A model generated the notes under the pieces. It was not told where the DNA came from and ran no database searches. It worked only from the letters and a program-made list of their open reading frames with translations. The translations under genes were made by a program, and so were the position numbers. Positions 1 through 8,428 of a DNA stretch of 21,280 nt are shown piece by piece. Each line of letters opens with the position of its first letter. Within the stretch, counting starts at the first letter, position 1. This stretch comes from Desulfobacteraceae bacterium (lineage in GTDB: Bacteria; Desulfobacterota; Desulfobacteria; Desulfobacterales; SURF-15), in the NCBI GenBank assembly GCA_003599475.1, contig QZKK01000070.1, forward strand, positions 1 through 21,280, written 5' to 3'.

Positions 1-161
1 ATTGCTGGAAGATGCTAATAATACTGGATTTTACCACTTTCTGGATTTTTTGAGATAGTCTCCATATTTATAAGCATGTTCGGCGCGAAAATCGGTGTTG
101 AACGAATCCCGGTTTTTGAGTCTGCCAGGAGTCGTTGCGTATTCCGGTAGCAAGGCCTGAT

Positions 162-175
162 TTGACGGGTGTCAA
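162..175. promoter_or_regulatory. CRP/FNR-type dyad upstream of fdhA
   Basis: A perfect 5-bp dyad with a 4-bp spacer (TTGAC-GGGT-GTCAA) lies 56-69 bases before the fdhA start. Half-site and spacing are those of the CRP/FNR superfamily (TTGAN-N4-NTCAA). A redox or nitrosative regulator of formate dehydrogenase is plausible but inferred. I saw no convincing -35/-10 pair or -24/-12 promoter in the 230-base leader, which otherwise holds no gene. Confidence 0.35.
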
Positions 176-230
176 TGCGAAGCGCCATGGATCGTCGACC
201 TGAAAAACAGCCAAAAGGAGGGGGGGGATT

Positions 231-3200
231 ATGAAAGTAAGCCGACGGGAGTTCATTCAGATCACGGGTGCATCGGCCGCCGGTCTTGCAGCCAGCGGCC
301 TGGGATTTGACCTTCGTCCGGTCAAGGCCCATGCCCAGATGCTCAAGACACGGTATGCCAAGGAAACCACCACCATTTGTCCCTATTGTGCAGTCGGTTG
401 CGGGGCCGTTGTGCATACCAGTATGAAGGGCGACGGCCGGATCATCAACATCGAAGGGGATCCGGATCATGTGATCAACCGGGGTTCGCTCTGCCCCAAG
501 GGAGCGGCCCTGACCCAAATGGTTGAAAATCAAAACCGGATCACCGAACCGATGTACCGGCCTCCTTACGGCAAGGGATGGCAAAAAGTCTCCTGGGACT
601 GGGCGCTCACTGAAATTGCCAAAAGAGTGAAAGCCACCCGGGACGCTACCTTTGAGAGCAAAAACGTCAGCGGCCAGGCAGTCAATCGAACCGAAGCCAT
701 TGCCTCGGTCGGCAGTGCGGCCCTGGACAACGAAGAATGCTGGCTCTACCAGGCGCTGCTGCGTGCCGTGGGGCTGGTATATATCGAACATCAGGCCCGC
801 ATCTGACACAGCGCCACGGTTGCGGCTCTGGCAGAGTCGTTCGGACGCGGTGCAATGACCAATCACTGGATCGACATCAAAAACAGCGACTGCATTTTGA
901 TCATGGGAAGCAATGCCGCTGAAAACCATCCGATTTCGTTCAAGTATGTGACCGAGGCGCAGCAAAGGGGGGCTAAGCTGATCAGCGTGGACCCCCGGTT
1001 CACCAGAACCTCGGCCAAGGCCGACATCTATGCGCCTCTGCGCTCAGGGACAGACATCGCTTTCCTCGGCGGTATGATCAAGTACATCCTCGATCACAGA
1101 CTCTATGACGAGGAATACGTTGCCGCTTACACAAACGCCGGATTCCTGTTGGAAAGCTCCTATCGGTTCGAAGACGGTCTTTTCTCCGGGTATGAAGCCA
1201 AAAGCCACAGATATGATCAAAGCAAGTGGGCATTCCAGAAAGGCGAAAACGGGCTTCCGAAAATGGATCGCACCTTAAACGACAAGCGCTGCGTGTTCCA
1301 GCTTCTAAAGGACCACTACTCCCGCTACACACCCCGGCTGGTATCCAAGATCACCGGCACTTCGGAGAAAGATCTGATCGAAGTCTATAAAGCTTACGGA
1401 GAAACCGGGGCCAGGGATAAGGCCGGAACCATTCTCTATGCCATGGGTTGGACCCAGCACACCGTCGGGACCCAGAACATCCGGATCATGTCGATCATCC
1501 AGCTATTGTTGGGCAACATGGGGGTGGCCGGAGGCGGCGTAAACGCCCTGAGAGGCGAGTCCAACGTTCAGGGCTCAACCGATCATGCTCTCCTTTATCA
1601 CATCTGGCCGGGATACCTTTCCACCCCCAGCACCGCATGGCCGACGCTGGCAGACTATCTCAAGCGCAGACCCAAGAGCAGCGATCCGTTAAGTGTCAAT
1701 TGGTGGCAGAACGAACCTAAGTACATCGTCAGCCTGCTCAAATCCTATTTCGGGGGAAAAGCCACCCCGGAAAACGATTTCGGATACGACTGGATGCCGA
1801 AATTGGATGCCGGGAAGCCCTACTCCTGGCTCGATCTTTTCGACCGGATGTATCAGGGCGGCATCAAAGGTTTTTTTGCCTGGGGTCAAAACCCTGCCTG
1901 CAGCGGCGCAAATGCCGGCAAAAACCGACAGGCCTTGAAAAACCTGGACTGGATGGTCTCTGTCAATCCCTTCGATTCGGAAACCAGCTCATTCTGGCAC
2001 GGGCCCGGCATGGACCCCGGCAAAATCAAGACCGAGGTGTTCATGCTGCCTGCCTGTGTATCGGTTGAAAAGGAGGGAAGCATCACCAACAGCGGCCGTT
2101 GGATGCAGTGGCGCTACAAGGGGCCCAAGCCGCTCGGAAACAGCATGCCGGACGGCTGGATCATCATGGAACTGGGGGATAAGATCAAATCAGCATACCA
2201 AAACGAAGGCAAATTCCCCGAACCGATCCTAAATCTCAAATGGGATTATCTTACTGATGGTGAATATGACCCGCACAAGGCCGCCAAAGAAATCAACGGT
2301 TATTTTCTTGAGGATGTAACCATCGGCGGCAAGACCTACAGGAAGGGCAGCCAGGTGCCAAGTTTCGTGTTTCTGCAGAACGACGGCACAACCTCTTCCG
2401 GAAACTGGATTTATTGCGCCAGCTACACCGAAGGGGGAAACATGGCCGCCCGGAGGAACAATGAAGATGCTCCCAATCACATCGGCCTTTATCCCGGCTT
2501 TGCCTGGTGCTGGCCGGTAAACCGCCGGATCCTGTACAACCGTGCCTCCGTGGACCCGGCCGGCCGGCCCAGAGACGAGAAAAGATGGGTCATCCGATGG
2601 ATGGGCGATAAATGGACTGGAGATGTGCCGGACGGCCCCGCCCCTCCCCTCGACAGTCTGGAATCGCCAAATCCAAAGGGTAAATACCCGTTCATCATGA
2701 GAGTCGACGGCCATGCGGCCATTTTCGGCCCCGGTCTGGTGGACGGACCTTTCCCGGAACACTATGAACCGCTTGAGTGCCCGGTGAAAGAGAACTTCAT
2801 GAACAAGCAGCGGATCAATCCCATAGCCCCTGTTTACGGGACTGAAGCCGATCTGTATGCAACCTGTGATCCGCGCTACCCCTATGTCGCAACCACTTAC
2901 CGGGTTACCGAACACTGGCAGACCGGGGTCATGACACGTCAACAGCCATGGCTGCTCGAGCTGCAACCCCGGATGTTCGTTGAAATCAGCGAGGAGCTGG
3001 CGGCCATAAGAAAGATCAAAAACGGAGAACGGGTCAGGGCGGTATCGGCAAGAGGGAGTGTGGAATGTACGGCGATCGTCACCAAACGAATCAGGCCCTT
3101 TCAGATGGGAGATCTCGTGGTTCACCAAGTCGGGTTCCCATATCACTTCGGCTGGCTCCGTCCGGAGAACGAAAAAGAAGAGAGCGCAAACCTGTTAACG

Positions 3201-3272
3201 CCCACTGCCGGCGACCCAAACACCCGCATACCCGAGACCAAGGCCTTCATGGTCAACCTGACCAAAATTTAA
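231..3272 (+). CDS. fdhA: Selenocysteine-containing periplasmic formate dehydrogenase, catalytic (alpha) subunit
   Basis: This subunit oxidises formate to CO2 (or the reverse) at a Mo/W-bis-pterin centre in the periplasm. The reading frame runs 191 codons, meets TGA at 804-806, then continues in the same frame for 821 codons. Residues before and after that TGA (QARI-U-HSATVAAL, then GRGAMTNHW) match the Sec site of FdnG/FdhA-type enzymes, so residue 192 is selenocysteine and the protein is about 1013 aa, close to E. coli FdnG. A twin-arginine signal (RREFIQ at residues 5-10, likely cleavage after AHA, residue 35) marks Tat export. The proximal [4Fe-4S] ligands are C50, C53, C57 and C88. The start follows a very strong AAGGAGG-type ribosome site. 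The stop overlaps the ribosome site of fdhB. Whether it binds Mo or W cannot be told from sequence. Confidence 0.97.
804..840 (+). promoter_or_regulatory. UGA selenocysteine codon with SECIS-like hairpin
   Basis: The recoded UGA is at 804-806. A hairpin follows inside the coding sequence: 822-829 pairs with 833-840 (8 pairs, two of them G-U) and closes a small GGC loop at 830-832. Its base lies 15 nt and its loop about 24 nt after the UGA, the spacing expected of bacterial SECIS elements bound by SelB. The fold was drawn by eye, so a slightly different pairing with a larger apical loop is possible. The Sec assignment itself is much firmer than the exact stem. Confidence 0.8.
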
Positions 3273-3285
3273 GGAGGTGATCGAG

Positions 3286-4002
3286 ATGAGCAAGTCTTTA
3301 TTTATCGACACGACACTTTGCACGGCCTGCAGAGGGTGCCAGGTAGCCTGCAAGCAATGGCACGATCTTCCTGCAGAGGAAACCGTCAATCGGGGTTCCT
3401 ACCAGAACCCGGCCGATCTCTCCTTTTATACGTATAAGCTGGTTCGCATGCGTGAAGAGGTCATCGACGGTAAGCTGAGATGGCTGTTTTTTCCGGATCA
3501 ATGCCGCCACTGCCTGGAACCGGCCTGCGAGCAGGCAGCCGGAGAACCGACGGCTATTTTCAGAACCGCAACCGGCGCGGTGGTTCACACGTCCAACACG
3601 CGGGAGCTGAATGCGGAAGAAATCAAAGAGGCTTGTTCCTACAACATACCGCGCAAATCAGCCGATGGCACGTTGGCCAAATGTGATATGTGCAACAACA
3701 GGGTGGAAAACGGGCTCCTTCCGGCTTGCGTAAAGGCCTGTCCGACAGGAGCCACGAGCTTCGGAGAACGGGCTGAAATCCTGGAGCTCGCCCAGAAGCG
3801 TTTGACAACGGTTAAAGAGAAATACCCGCGGGCCCGGCTCCTGGATCCTCATGATGTCCGAATCATCTACCTGGTGGGGTTCGACCCGACCAGGTATCAT
3901 CGATATGCGGAGGCTTCCCCCGGAAAATACGGAATGACCCGGCAGGCGGCGTTGAAAAAAATGTTCAATCCGTTTTCCCGTATCGCCGCACGCCTTGGCT
4001 GA
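3286..4002 (+). CDS. fdhB: Formate dehydrogenase iron-sulfur (beta) subunit
   Basis: This ferredoxin-like electron-transfer subunit of 238 aa carries electrons from FdhA to a periplasmic partner, typically a multihaem c-type cytochrome in this group. It has exactly 12 cysteines: C12, C15, C18 and C22; then CRHC with a following PAC; a single Cys in EACSYNIPR; CDMC; and PACVKACPTG. That is enough for three [4Fe-4S] clusters. The third four-Cys motif of FdnH (CxxCxxxC before PFNIPR) is gone, as in Desulfovibrio two-subunit enzymes with three beta clusters. There is no C-terminal membrane helix and no own signal peptide, so it should be co-exported folded with FdhA through Tat. ATG 3286 is preferred over the in-frame GTG at 3277 because AAGGAGG at 3271-3277 needs that spacing; this site overlaps the fdhA stop. 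Confidence 0.95.
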   Translation: MSKSLFIDTTLCTACRGCQVACKQWHDLPAEETVNRGSYQNPADLSFYTYKLVRMREEVIDGKLRWLFFPDQCRHCLEPACEQAAGEPTAIFRTATGAVVHTSNTRELNAEEIKEACSYNIPRKSADGTLAKCDMCNNRVENGLLPACVKACPTGATSFGERAEILELAQKRLTTVKEKYPRARLLDPHDVRIIYLVGFDPTRYHRYAEASPGKYGMTRQAALKKMFNPFSRIAARLG

Positions 4003-4033
4003 AACCGACCGAGACAAGCAGGCATACCTCAAT

Positions 4034-4062
4034 GGGGAGAAGGTCATTCTTCTCCCCTTTTT
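4034..4062 (+). terminator. Intrinsic terminator between fdhB and fdhE
   Basis: A perfect 9-bp stem (4034-4042 with 4049-4057, GGGGAGAAG against CTTCTCCCC) and 6-nt loop are followed by five T. It lies 32 bases after the fdhB stop and 39 before the fdhE start. Because fdhE has no obvious promoter of its own, this may act as an attenuator that keeps the maturation factor below the structural subunits. Confidence 0.85.
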
Positions 4063-4100
4063 GAAAGAGGAACCCGGTAAACCCAAAGCAAGGAGAGTCA

Positions 4101-4982
4101 ATGTTCTCAAACCTCGCTTTAACCTCAGCTCAAGTTAAAAAAGCCGTAGAAGCAGTCAAAAAAAATAGGCCGCTTTATACCGAGATGCTCGATGTTTATG
4201 GTCGAATCTTTGTTGCCCAGGAGGAAAGCAGATCGCGCCTCCGAATCGAACCGATCCAAATCTCGCCGGAAATGCTCTCCATAAAAGCCGTTGAAAAATT
4301 CCCTCTTATCGAAATCAGGCAGTTCCGTTTCGATGAAGAGGAAACGGCAAGGCTTTTTCTCACCATTTGCAAGGCCCTTACGGGAAACGATGCGAAGCTT
4401 GCTGCCGCATCGGCAACCCTGTTAAATGCCGTGAATAAGACGGTTGCGCCTGTAACGCTTTGTGCCGCCCTGCTCGGCGGCGATGAGGCACTGTTTGAAA
4501 ATATGGCCATTGAGCTTGAAATCGACAAACAGATTCTGGGTTTCATCACGTTGAGCAGTTTAGCGCCATCCCTATCGGCATGCGCCGATCATCTGTCAGC
4601 CTACTTGAACCGGGACGATCCATGGTTGAAGGGATACTGCCCCATCTGCGGCAGTGCACCGATCCTGTCGATACTCTCCGATGAAGGTGCGCGGAGCCTG
4701 GTCTGCGGCTTCTGCCGGCATCAATGGCCGGTGAAACGGGCTTGCTGTCCGTTTTGCAGCAACTTGGACAGCAGGAAGCTTCGTTATTTCTACAGCGAAG
4801 AAGAAGAGGGCCTGCGGGTCGATCTCTGCGACAACTGCAAGAAGTATGTAAAAACCGTTGACGCACGCAAAGCCGGCCGGCTCCTGTATCCGCCTCTGGA
4901 GCAGGTTTCGACGCTGCACCTGGATATAAAGGCCGAGGAAATGGGTTTCGAAAGCGGAACCCGGCTTTTTATAGAGCTGTGA
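4101..4982 (+). CDS. fdhE: Formate dehydrogenase accessory (maturation) protein FdhE
   Basis: A cytoplasmic protein of 293 aa (E. coli FdhE is about 309) needed for activity of respiratory formate dehydrogenases; the family binds iron in a rubredoxin-like fold and the catalytic subunit's Tat precursor. The C-terminal half carries four CxxC pairs: C180/C183 (YCPICGSAP), C202/C205 (CGFC), C216/C219 (CPFC) and C243/C246 (CDNC), the family's defining motif. The N-terminal ~175 residues are helical with no recognised motif. The ATG follows an AAGGAG site with good spacing. Its place downstream of fdhAB matches its role. No membrane segment or signal is seen. Confidence 0.93.
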   Translation: MFSNLALTSAQVKKAVEAVKKNRPLYTEMLDVYGRIFVAQEESRSRLRIEPIQISPEMLSIKAVEKFPLIEIRQFRFDEEETARLFLTICKALTGNDAKLAAASATLLNAVNKTVAPVTLCAALLGGDEALFENMAIELEIDKQILGFITLSSLAPSLSACADHLSAYLNRDDPWLKGYCPICGSAPILSILSDEGARSLVCGFCRHQWPVKRACCPFCSNLDSRKLRYFYSEEEEGLRVDLCDNCKKYVKTVDARKAGRLLYPPLEQVSTLHLDIKAEEMGFESGTRLFIEL

Positions 4983-5001
4983 ACGAGGTTCAATAAAATG
5001 C

Positions 5002-5031
5002 TTGACAAATTTTGAAGGAATGCGACATCTT
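5002..5031 (+). promoter_or_regulatory. Putative sigma70 promoter for the 5126 gene
   Basis: A perfect TTGACA (-35) is at 5002-5007. The best -10 match is weak (CATCTT at 5026-5031, 18-bp spacer), so the assignment rests mainly on the -35 box and its position about 95 bases before the gene, after the fdhE stop. Confidence 0.35.
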
Positions 5032-5125
5032 ACAGCTATGAAAACATGGGCCGGTCGACCCGATTTTCCCTGATCGAAAATCGGATGTCCGCCGGAGAAA
5101 TCAATTCATCGAAAAGAGCAGTCAA

Positions 5126-5935
5126 ATGTCGATCATCACCATCTCCAGGGGTTCGTACAGCCGGGGAAAAGAGGTGGCGGAGAGAGTGTCTGAAGCGCTG
5201 CAGTACGAATGCATTTCCCGCGACATCCTCATCGAGGCTTCCGAACAGTTCAATACACCCGAATTCAAATTGATCCGCGCGATTCACGATGCGCCATCTG
5301 TGCTGGAGCGCTTTACCTACGGGAAGGAAAAGTATGTCGCCTATATTCGAGCGGCGCTTTTAAAGCATGTCCAGAAAGACAATGTCGTCTATCACGGCAT
5401 CGCCGGCCATTATTTTCTGCGCAGCATCCCTCACGTCATGAAGGTTCGGATCATCGCGAATATGGAAGACCGGGTCCTGGAAGAAACAAAGCGGGAAAAC
5501 ATCTCCGCCGAAGAAGCCCGGCTCATCCTGGCCAAAGACGACGGCGAGAGGCGAAAGTGGGGATACCACCTGTACGGCATCGATACCTCAGACCCCGGGC
5601 TCTACGACCTGGTTCTGCATATCGACACCCTTTCGGTTGCAGATGCAACCGATATCATTCTGCATTCGGTTCAACGCCCCTGCTTCCGGACATCCTCCGC
5701 ATCGCAAACGATTTTAGACGACCTGGTGCTATCCGCCCAGATCCAGGCGCTGCTGGTGGAAGAGGAGCCGACGGTGAAGGTTTCGGCGAAAAACGGGACA
5801 GTTCTTGTCTACTTCAGGGCGCCTTTGAGCCGGAGAAAAAAAATCGAGCCCAGGATCGAAAAAATGGTTGGACAAATTCCCGGAGTAAAGGAGGTCAGAA
5901 TTTCCGTCGAGCCGATCGTTACGGACTACGCTTAG
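5126..5935 (+). CDS. Cytidylate-kinase-like family protein with C-terminal BON-like domain
   Basis: A soluble protein of 269 aa. The N-terminal half resembles cytidylate-kinase-like (AAA/P-loop) proteins: beta-strand IITISR, a glycine-poor loop SRGSYSRGKE at residues 7-16, then AERVSEALQY. The usual GxxGxGKS Walker A is absent, so catalysis on CMP is uncertain and a nucleotide-sensing role is as likely. A central stretch (RVLEETKRENIS..., KDDGERRKWGYHLYGI) is shared with the larger protein at 10921-12423. The C-terminal ~70 residues (VKVSAKNGTVLVYF...VGQIPGVKEVRISVE) look like a BON-type fold. It sits alone on the plus strand between fdhE and a convergent gene, with no clear SD; this ATG matches the N-terminus of the paralogue. 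Possible link to formate metabolism is only positional. Confidence 0.75.
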   Translation: MSIITISRGSYSRGKEVAERVSEALQYECISRDILIEASEQFNTPEFKLIRAIHDAPSVLERFTYGKEKYVAYIRAALLKHVQKDNVVYHGIAGHYFLRSIPHVMKVRIIANMEDRVLEETKRENISAEEARLILAKDDGERRKWGYHLYGIDTSDPGLYDLVLHIDTLSVADATDIILHSVQRPCFRTSSASQTILDDLVLSAQIQALLVEEEPTVKVSAKNGTVLVYFRAPLSRRKKIEPRIEKMVGQIPGVKEVRISVEPIVTDYA

Positions 5936-6015
5936 TTTTTCGTCGGTTCGTCAAGGTACGGGCGCTCCCGGGTCGCAATATCTTCTCCGGCTGCGGCCGG
6001 CGTCATCGATTTGCT

Positions 6016-6582
6016 TCATGGCTCCCACCAGAGGCTGGTAAGATCTATTTCTATTTCGGGGAAGGGCTCTGATTTTACCTTGTCGTTTTCGGCATAGACA
6101 CCTGCAACCGTGAAGCTTCCGGCTTGAAACCTGTATACCTCCAGAGTTTTTTCGATAGGGTCGATGAGCCATAAATGGGGGACTTCATGCTGGGCGTAAA
6201 TCCGCATTTTTTTAACTCTGTCCGTGCGGAGAGTGCCGGGGGAAAGAACTTCGCAGATCCAGTCCGGGCGTACCGAAATCCAGTTGTGCTCTTCGGAGGC
6301 AGGAAGCCGCTCTCTTTTCCACCCTGCCAGATCCGGAACCAGGAAGTCCTTTCCGAGCCCGATTTCCGGTTCGATGAGGATAATCCAGCCGCCGGGTCCA
6401 CCTCCTTCCCCCAAATGGTACGGTGCTGTTATTTTGGCTCCGAGCACGGTTGAAGTGAGTACATGTTTCCTTGACGGCCGGGGGCTGACGATCAGCTCAC
6501 CGTCGATGATTTCCCCGGTCATGCGCTCCGGAATCGCGAAAAGATCTTCGTAGGTGGCTCTTTTCTTTGCTGGCTCTGCCAT
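6016..6582 (-). CDS. Uma2 family (DUF820) PD-(D/E)XK nuclease-like protein
   Basis: A 188-aa protein of the Uma2 family, which has a restriction-endonuclease-like fold but mostly unknown cellular role. Family marks are visible: TYEDL near the start, EIIDGELIVSPRPSRKH, the acidic PDLAGW strand, WICEVLSPGTLRTDRVKKMRIYAQHEVPHLWLIDP (core E...K pair) and VYRFQAGSF. Length is normal for the family. ATG at 6582 is chosen because GGGAGGAG lies just upstream; an earlier in-frame ATG (6612) lacks an SD. It has its own promoter and is convergent to the 5126 gene. Members are common as scattered accessory genes in bacteria with large genomes. Confidence 0.88.
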   Translation of the reverse strand: MAEPAKKRATYEDLFAIPERMTGEIIDGELIVSPRPSRKHVLTSTVLGAKITAPYHLGEGGGPGGWIILIEPEIGLGKDFLVPDLAGWKRERLPASEEHNWISVRPDWICEVLSPGTLRTDRVKKMRIYAQHEVPHLWLIDPIEKTLEVYRFQAGSFTVAGVYAENDKVKSEPFPEIEIDLTSLWWEP

Positions 6583-6633
6583 CCGGGCTCCTCCCGATGC
6601 GGCGGGCATCATTATCTATCGCTCTGAAACCCC

Positions 6634-6662
6634 ATTCTATAGAAACGCAGCATGTAAAACAA
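6634..6662 (-). promoter_or_regulatory. Sigma70 promoter of the Uma2 gene
   Basis: On the minus strand, TTGTTT (6657-6662) and TAGAAT (6634-6639) are 17 bp apart, about 50 bases before the start. The -10 context (TATAGAAT) is identical to that of the promoter at 17611-17639. Confidence 0.55.
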
Positions 6663-6730
6663 CCGGAAAGAGGAAAACGGTGAGGTTTGTGCTTCAGTAG
6701 TAAATGAAATCAGCGGAGGGAATGCGTCAA

Positions 6731-6754
6731 GCGTTTCCCGCGGGGGCGATTCAG
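6731..6754. repeat. GC-rich hairpin module, copy 1
   Basis: The 11-mer GCGTTTCCCGC (6731-6741) is followed by GGCG and ATTCAG. The same arrangement occurs at 12480-12511, where the centre is a CCCGCC/GGCGGG stem. Here the stem is partly decayed. Both copies adjoin heptad blocks. The rest of 6583-6783 holds the Uma2 promoter and nothing else I recognise. Confidence 0.55.
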
Positions 6755-6783
6755 CCCAGCCGTGCCGCTTTCGGCATTTGATC

Positions 6784-6832
6784 GAAACTGGAAACTGAAC
6801 ACTCCTGAACGCTGAACGCTGAACACTGAACA
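6784..6832. repeat. Heptad repeat block 1 (CTGAACR)
   Basis: Two GAAACTG heptads (6784-6797) lead into four tandem CTGAACR heptads (6805-6832). The block begins immediately after the stop codon of the sensor kinase that ends at 6833. Confidence 0.9.
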
Positions 6833-8428
6833 CTATATTGAAGTTTCACACGAGCGCCGCCCACCGTCCACGGTCCACGGTCCACCGTCTTCTGAGCTTT
6901 TTCGCTCTTCGGGGAGGCTTGCGGGAACTTTCGCCTGCGGCAGCAGTATGGAGAAGGTGGATCCTTCGTTGACCCGGCTGGTCACCCGGATGTCTCCCCC
7001 GTGCTTGCGGACGATTCCCAGGGATACGGACAGCCCCAAGCCGGTTCCCCGCGATGTTGCCTTGGTGGTAAAAAAGGGATCGAAGATGTTCGGAAGCACG
7101 TGCTCGGGGATGCCGCAGCCCGTGTCCTTGAAATCGATTTTCAAATCGTTGTCTCCTTCGGTTTTGTATAGAAGGATGCTCAACGTTCCTCCCTGACTCA
7201 TGGCATCGATGGCGTTGAGGATCAGATTCAGAAAAACCTGTCTCAACTGCTGCTTATCCCCGTAAACGGGCGGTAGATTTTCCGGAATGCAGAAGTCGAC
7301 TTTCACCTTAGACAGTTTTAGCTGGTTGCCGACCAACTGCAGGGTTTCCTTAATCAGCGCCTCGGGCTGGACGAGGGAGGGATGGATTTCGTTTTCCCGC
7401 GCGAAATCGAGCAGATTTCGTACGATGCGCCGGGATCTTTCGGCCTGTTCCACAAGATCGTTGATCATTTCCAGCCGCTCATCCGCTGCCAGAGTCGAAT
7501 AGTCTTCCTGAAGCATGGATGCGGTCAGCATGATGTTGTTGACCGGGTTGTTCAGCTCGTGCGCGATACCGGCCGTCAACGTCCCGATCGCCTTGAGCTT
7601 ATGGGCCACGATCAGCTGCTCCTGCCGGCGCGAAAGCTGATGCATCATCCGGTTCATTGCAACGGACAGCTCCGTGAGTTCGTCGCGGTACCGCCGGGTG
7701 GGCCGGATGGGGGTCGTAACGTCTCCTTCGGCGATCCGGCGGGTGGCGTCCATCAGGTTTTTCAAAGGCCTCAGGATCTGCATTGTAATAAAGTTGGCAA
7801 GATAGATCATCAGAAGGAGGAGAAAGATCAGGAAAAACATCGGAACCCGCTTGGACATGAAGATCATTTTGTGGACGGAACGCCGCTCTTTTTCGAGCAG
7901 CCTTTCGGCGGCGGTCACCATCTCGGCTCCATGGATGCGCAGTTCGTCCTCGATCTCTTTGAAATACGCTCCGGATCTTGAAATCTCATTCCCTCCTCTG
8001 CGGATATCGGAGAGCAGCTTTTCGTACCTTTCGATGTGGTCTACCATGGTCCTGAAAACCTCGGGTCCCACGACCCGCGAGATGTTGTCCCCGTTTGTCG
8101 CAAGAATCGTCCGGGCCTGACGGACATGCTCGACGGAATCGTCGAGATTTGTCCCGTAGAGGAAATAATTTTTCTCGAAGCGCCGGGCCTGCTGGATTTC
8201 GAATATGTAGTTGCCTGCTGCCTCCATGAATTCGAGCTTGTGTTCGATTTTCGTCAGGATGATAAAGGAGGCGGCGGTGATCCCGAGGCTCAGGATGAAC
8301 CACAGGATAAAGCCAAGCGAAATCCGGGAGCGGATGGTAAAACTCGGGCGCTCCTTCAAGGCGCGCTCCGCCGTCGTCTCCATCCTGTCGATCAAAGCGT
8401 GTTCCTGGTCGGAAAAGGTGCGCATCAT
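6833..8428 (-). CDS. Membrane sensor histidine kinase (HAMP-HisKA-HATPase)
   Basis: A 531-aa orthodox sensor kinase. TM1 is near 38-58 and TM2 near 196-216; they flank a ~135-residue helical extracytoplasmic sensor resembling four-helix-bundle domains. HAMP follows (about 211-265), then HisKA with the phospho-acceptor H290 in GIAHELNNPVNN, and an intact ATP site: N box N401/N405, DTGCGIP 435-441, FDPFFTTK and GTGLGL 461-466. Its start overlaps the stop of the upstream REC gene by 4 nt (ATGA), so the two are translationally coupled and likely partners. The tail after residue ~511 (GGPWTVDGGRR) is encoded by a heptad repeat block and is not part of the kinase fold. The ligand cannot be read from the sequence. 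Confidence 0.92.
   Translation of the reverse strand: MMRTFSDQEHALIDRMETTAERALKERPSFTIRSRISLGFILWFILSLGITAASFIILTKIEHKLEFMEAAGNYIFEIQQARRFEKNYFLYGTNLDDSVEHVRQARTILATNGDNISRVVGPEVFRTMVDHIERYEKLLSDIRRGGNEISRSGAYFKEIEDELRIHGAEMVTAAERLLEKERRSVHKMIFMSKRVPMFFLIFLLLLMIYLANFITMQILRPLKNLMDATRRIAEGDVTTPIRPTRRYRDELTELSVAMNRMMHQLSRRQEQLIVAHKLKAIGTLTAGIAHELNNPVNNIMLTASMLQEDYSTLAADERLEMINDLVEQAERSRRIVRNLLDFARENEIHPSLVQPEALIKETLQLVGNQLKLSKVKVDFCIPENLPPVYGDKQQLRQVFLNLILNAIDAMSQGGTLSILLYKTEGDNDLKIDFKDTGCGIPEHVLPNIFDPFFTTKATSRGTGLGLSVSLGIVRKHGGDIRVTSRVNEGSTFSILLPQAKVPASLPEERKSSEDGGPWTVDGGRRSCETSI
6861..6888. repeat. Heptad repeat block 2 (CCACSGT), inside the kinase 3' end
   Basis: Four tandem heptads CCACCGT, CCACGGT, CCACGGT, CCACCGT. 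They are translated on the minus strand as the kinase C-terminal tail GGPWTVDGG. Confidence 0.9.

Noticed and set aside
15..965. Long minus-strand open frame antisense to the start of fdhA.
   Set aside because: No family resemblance or ribosome site; it mirrors the codon structure of fdhA.
2229..3146. 305-codon minus-strand frame inside fdhA.
   Set aside because: Composition (rich in His, Pro, Arg, Gly) and position show it is a shadow of the plus-strand gene.
855..3272. A separate 805-residue gene starting at the ATG after the TGA, with the first 191 codons as a truncated pseudogene.
   Set aside because: Frame and sequence continue exactly through the TGA at the known Sec position of formate dehydrogenases, so it is one recoded gene.
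5981..5996. Terminator between the convergent cytidylate-kinase-like and Uma2 genes (CCGGC...GCCGG).
   Set aside because: The stem is short and no T tract follows on either strand.
5209..6072. 287-codon plus-strand frame overlapping the cytidylate-kinase-like gene.
   Set aside because: Arg/Pro/His-rich translation without motifs; frame +0 has clear paralogy to another gene in the window.
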